Part shown: positions 6,157 through 7,330 of the stretch, piece by piece | Position numbering within the stretch: position 1 is the first letter of the stretch | Layout of the letters: every line of letters starts with the position of its first letter | The notes under the pieces: model-generated | Told to the model about the DNA's origin: nothing | Database searches by the model: none | The model's input: the letters and a program-made list of their open reading frames with translations, nothing else | Assembly (NCBI GenBank): GCA_025928435.1 | Contig: JAICJM010000190.1 | Coordinates: 1 to 7,330 of the forward strand | Source: Thermoleophilia bacterium | GTDB taxonomy: Bacteria; Actinomycetota; Thermoleophilia; Gaiellales; JAICJC01 | Reading direction: 5' to 3' | Length of the DNA: 7,330 nt | Translations under genes and position numbers: made by a program

Positions 6157-6797
6157 TACACGGTCTCCGGCGCCCGCACCGTCAGCCGGCCGCGGCTGAC
6201 CTCGACCTGCCCGCGCGCCCGCATGTCGCGCAGGACGCGGCTGACCGTCAGGCGGGAGGTGCCGGCGAGGCTGGCGAGATCCTCCTGCGTGAGCGGGATG
6301 GTGGCCGTCCCGGACCCGTCGCGGTAGCGGTCGGCCAGGGTCTCGATGAACGACGCCACCCGCTGCGGCGCCGGGGTGTAGAGCGCGTCCATGAGCCGCT
6401 CGGTCATCTCGACGACCCGGTCGGCGAGGATCTCCACGAGCAGCGCGTCGACCGCGGGGTGCTCGCGCCGCAGGCGGTCGAAGGTCTCCCGGTTGAGCGA
6501 ATAGGTCTCCGTCGGGGCCAGCGCCTGGATCGTCGCGGTGCGCATCCGCGCCTCCCGCACGAGGCCCATCTCGCCGACGACCCCGCCCGGCCCGACGATC
6601 GCGAGCGTCGCGACGTCGCCGAGCGGCGTGAGCACGCGGATGGCGAGCGACCCCGTCTGGACGAGGTGCATCGTGTCGGCCGGATCGTCCCGGTGGACGA
6701 CGACCTCGCCGCGCTGGAACCGGCGCCGGCGGGAGAGCAGGAGCACCTGGCGCTTCTCGTCTTCGGAGAGCGGGGACAGGATGGGCCAGTCGTGCAT
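6156..6797 (-). CDS. Crp/Fnr-family transcriptional regulator
   Basis: This 213-residue regulator has a cyclic-nucleotide-binding beta-roll at about 10-115 (FQRGEVVVHRDDPADTMHLV, with the phosphate-binding cassette GEMGLVREARMRTATI at 75-90). A dimerisation helix follows at about 112-140, then a Crp-type winged helix at 145-210. The recognition helix lies in TSRLTVSRVLRDM (180-192). In E. coli CRP the cassette reads GELGL...RSA; here G75-E76 and R86-T87 keep the glutamate and the phosphate-binding arginine, with Thr in place of Ser, so cyclic nucleotide binding is plausible. There are no cysteines, which excludes an Fnr-type iron-sulfur sensor. ATG 6797 is preceded by a perfect AGGAGGT. It heads an operon with the acetyltransferase. 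Direct repeats upstream could be its own operator. Target genes are unknown. Confidence 0.93.
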   Translation of the reverse strand: MHDWPILSPLSEDEKRQVLLLSRRRRFQRGEVVVHRDDPADTMHLVQTGSLAIRVLTPLGDVATLAIVGPGGVVGEMGLVREARMRTATIQALAPTETYSLNRETFDRLRREHPAVDALLVEILADRVVEMTERLMDALYTPAPQRVASFIETLADRYRDGSGTATIPLTQEDLASLAGTSRLTVSRVLRDMRARGQVEVSRGRLTVRAPETV

Positions 6798-6800
6798 GAC

Positions 6801-6807
6801 ACCTCCT
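6801..6807 (-). promoter_or_regulatory. Strong ribosome binding site AGGAGGT of the Crp/Fnr gene
   Basis: The minus strand reads AGGAGGT three bases before ATG 6797, the best Shine-Dalgarno match in the window. It fixes the start and suggests efficient translation. Confidence 0.85.
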
Positions 6808-6812
6808 TTAGG

Positions 6813-6845
6813 CGAGTGTATCCGACGTTACACACCGAGCGTATC
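6813..6845 (-). promoter_or_regulatory. Promoter/operator region of the Crp-GNAT operon
   Basis: On the minus strand, GATACGCTCG (6845-6836) and GATACACTCG (6822-6813) form a 10-base direct repeat with one difference, 23 bases apart, about two helical turns. An inverted repeat GTGTA-N8-TACAC spans 6816-6833. It resembles the TGTGA-N6-TCACA layout of Crp-type sites but has a different half-site and spacing. TACACT (6820-6815) could be a -10 element giving a very short leader before the AGGAGGT; no good -35 is seen. Autoregulation by the Crp-type protein is an inference. Confidence 0.45.
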
Positions 6846-6849
6846 GGCC

Positions 6850-7011
6850 GATGCAGATCGGCGCTGGCTGCGCGGATAGCGTGACGGGCACGAAACCGAG
6901 GTCGCCCGATCCCGGGATCTGCCACGACACGTCCCTGCCCGGCAGCGGCGTCGCAAGCGGTGCGGCTCCCCTACCCACGGCCGTACCACTGCCCTGCCGG
7001 TCAGACGACGC
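6850..7011. other. Stretch without a supportable gene
   Basis: No open frame here has a good start, family motif or consistent codon use. The one distinct signal is a perfect 12-base palindrome GATCCCGGGATC at 6908-6919. A minus-strand frame (passing through GRDVSWQIPGSGDLGF near 6890-6950) is open but has no recognisable relationship to a protein family. I looked for riboswitch and tRNA features and found none that hold. Confidence 0.5.
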
Positions 7012-7052
7012 CGGGGGCCCGCGCGCGGAGCGGAACCGCGCGCGGGGCCCCG
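7012..7052 (-). terminator. Large GC-rich hairpin, possible terminator
   Basis: Two 17-base arms (7012-7028 and 7036-7052) pair at all but one position around the 7-base loop AGCGGAA. The stem is almost wholly G and C. On the minus strand it begins 9 bases after the TAG at 7064-7062, the place of a terminator for the small minus-strand gene. No U-tract follows on either strand, so if it terminates transcription it would be of the tail-less kind proposed for high-GC actinobacteria. The structure is directly visible; the function is inferred. Confidence 0.6.
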
Positions 7053-7061
7053 AACGGCTTC

Positions 7062-7215
7062 CTAGCGCGAGACCCGCGGGCGCGGGGCGGCCTCGGGTGC
7101 GAGCCGCACCGCGGCGCCGACGAGCAGCCCCGCCAGCAGGCGGCGGCCCGTTGCGCAGGAGCTCGTACCGGTCGGCCGCCAGGATGTGTCTTCCGTGTGT
7201 GTCCGTGGGGAGCAC
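7062..7215 (-). pseudogene. Doubtful small gene with apparent frameshift
   Basis: I do not recognise this product. On the minus strand, a frame from GTG 7215 gives LPTDTHGRHILAADRYELLRNG. Then, at the GGGCC run near 7146-7150, the plausible reading moves to the next frame: RRLLAGLLVGAAVRLAPEA and on to RPRVSR and TAG at 7064-7062. Removing one G or C from that run joins the two into about 50 residues with a short hydrophobic stretch. Codons in both halves end almost always in G or C, and a strong hairpin follows the stop. Against it: the product is very short, there is no Shine-Dalgarno sequence at 7215, and the start nearly abuts the MarR gene on the other strand. It may be a broken gene, a sequencing error, or chance open frames in GC-rich DNA. 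Confidence 0.3.
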
Positions 7216-7224
7216 GTCGGCGAG

Positions 7225-7330
7225 GTGGTCCCCGACATCGACCTCGAGGTCGAGGGGATCGTCGACCGCATCGGCGGGATCGGCCGCCGGATCAACCGCG
7301 CGCTGGACGACACCCTCGGCGAGTTCGGGC
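7225..7330 (+). CDS. MarR-family regulator, N-terminal fragment
   Basis: The plus strand from GTG 7225 is open to the window edge and gives 35 residues: VVPDIDLEVEGIVDRIGG, then IGRRINRALDDTLGEFG. This is the usual opening of actinobacterial MarR-type winged-helix regulators, whose first helix (EGIVDRI...RRINRALDDTL) forms part of the dimer interface, ending just before the G-L-T/S...W segment. All complete codons in this part end in G or C, which separates it from the less regular sequence upstream. The start is uncertain: GGGGAG (7207-7212) lies 12 bases before GTG 7225, and in-frame GTGs at 7195 and 7186 are alternatives. The DNA-binding wing lies outside the window, so the family call rests on the N-terminal helix alone. 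Confidence 0.65.
   Translation, partial: MVPDIDLEVEGIVDRIGGIGRRINRALDDTLGEFG

Noticed and set aside
5425..6327. Plus-strand open frame opposite the GNAT and Crp genes
   Set aside because: It lacks motifs and runs across the junction of two minus-strand genes with clear domains.
6850..7011. Possible riboswitch (cobalamin- or c-di-AMP-like fragments such as CCACTG and GGTCAGAC)
   Set aside because: The conserved boxes do not occur in the right order or spacing on either strand, and no suitable downstream gene follows.
1..7330. CRISPR array, tRNA, rRNA, transposase gene or insertion sequence
   Set aside because: No regularly spaced repeats, tRNA arm patterns, rRNA-like sequence or transposase motifs were seen on either strand.

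Overview
The window is very GC-rich, with codons ending almost always in G or C, GTG starts, 4-base gene overlaps and actinobacterial-type protein families. This suggests a high-GC actinobacterium, possibly of the Thermoleophilia (Solirubrobacter/Gaiella) type. That placement is an inference from style and protein families, not from a marker gene.

Layout: (a) 1-153, minus strand: the N-terminal end of a glyoxalase/VOC-fold protein, cut by the window edge. (b) 154-262: a divergent intergenic region. (c) 263-3848, plus strand: a tight three-gene operon. It encodes a classical AAA ATPase with an N-terminal TPR-like region, a TPR protein with about four C-terminal membrane helices, and a soluble protein made almost wholly of TPR units. 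Both junctions are GTGA stop/start overlaps, so the products are probably made together. The two TPR proteins align with each other over their N-terminal halves and look like products of a gene duplication. (d) 3868-5367, plus strand: a recognisable promoter, a strong ribosome binding site and a secreted seven-repeat beta-propeller protein with an Ig-like C-terminal domain. (e) 5365-5395: a 31-base near-perfect palindrome at the convergent gene boundary, containing the stop codons of both flanking genes. (f) 6797-5389, minus strand: a two-gene operon of a Crp/Fnr-family regulator and a GNAT acetyltransferase with TAGTG overlap, preceded by a strong ribosome binding site and repeated operator-like sequences. 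(g) 6850-7330: a poorly coding stretch, a large GC hairpin, a doubtful and apparently frameshifted small minus-strand gene, and the start of a MarR-family regulator on the plus strand, cut by the window edge.

The best candidate for an undescribed system is the AAA-TPR / TPR-membrane / TPR operon. It pairs a hexamer-type ATPase that has a conserved aromatic pore loop with two related TPR scaffold proteins, one of them membrane-anchored. The arrangement suggests an ATP-driven remodelling or unfolding machine recruited to the membrane, but nothing in the sequence identifies its substrate.
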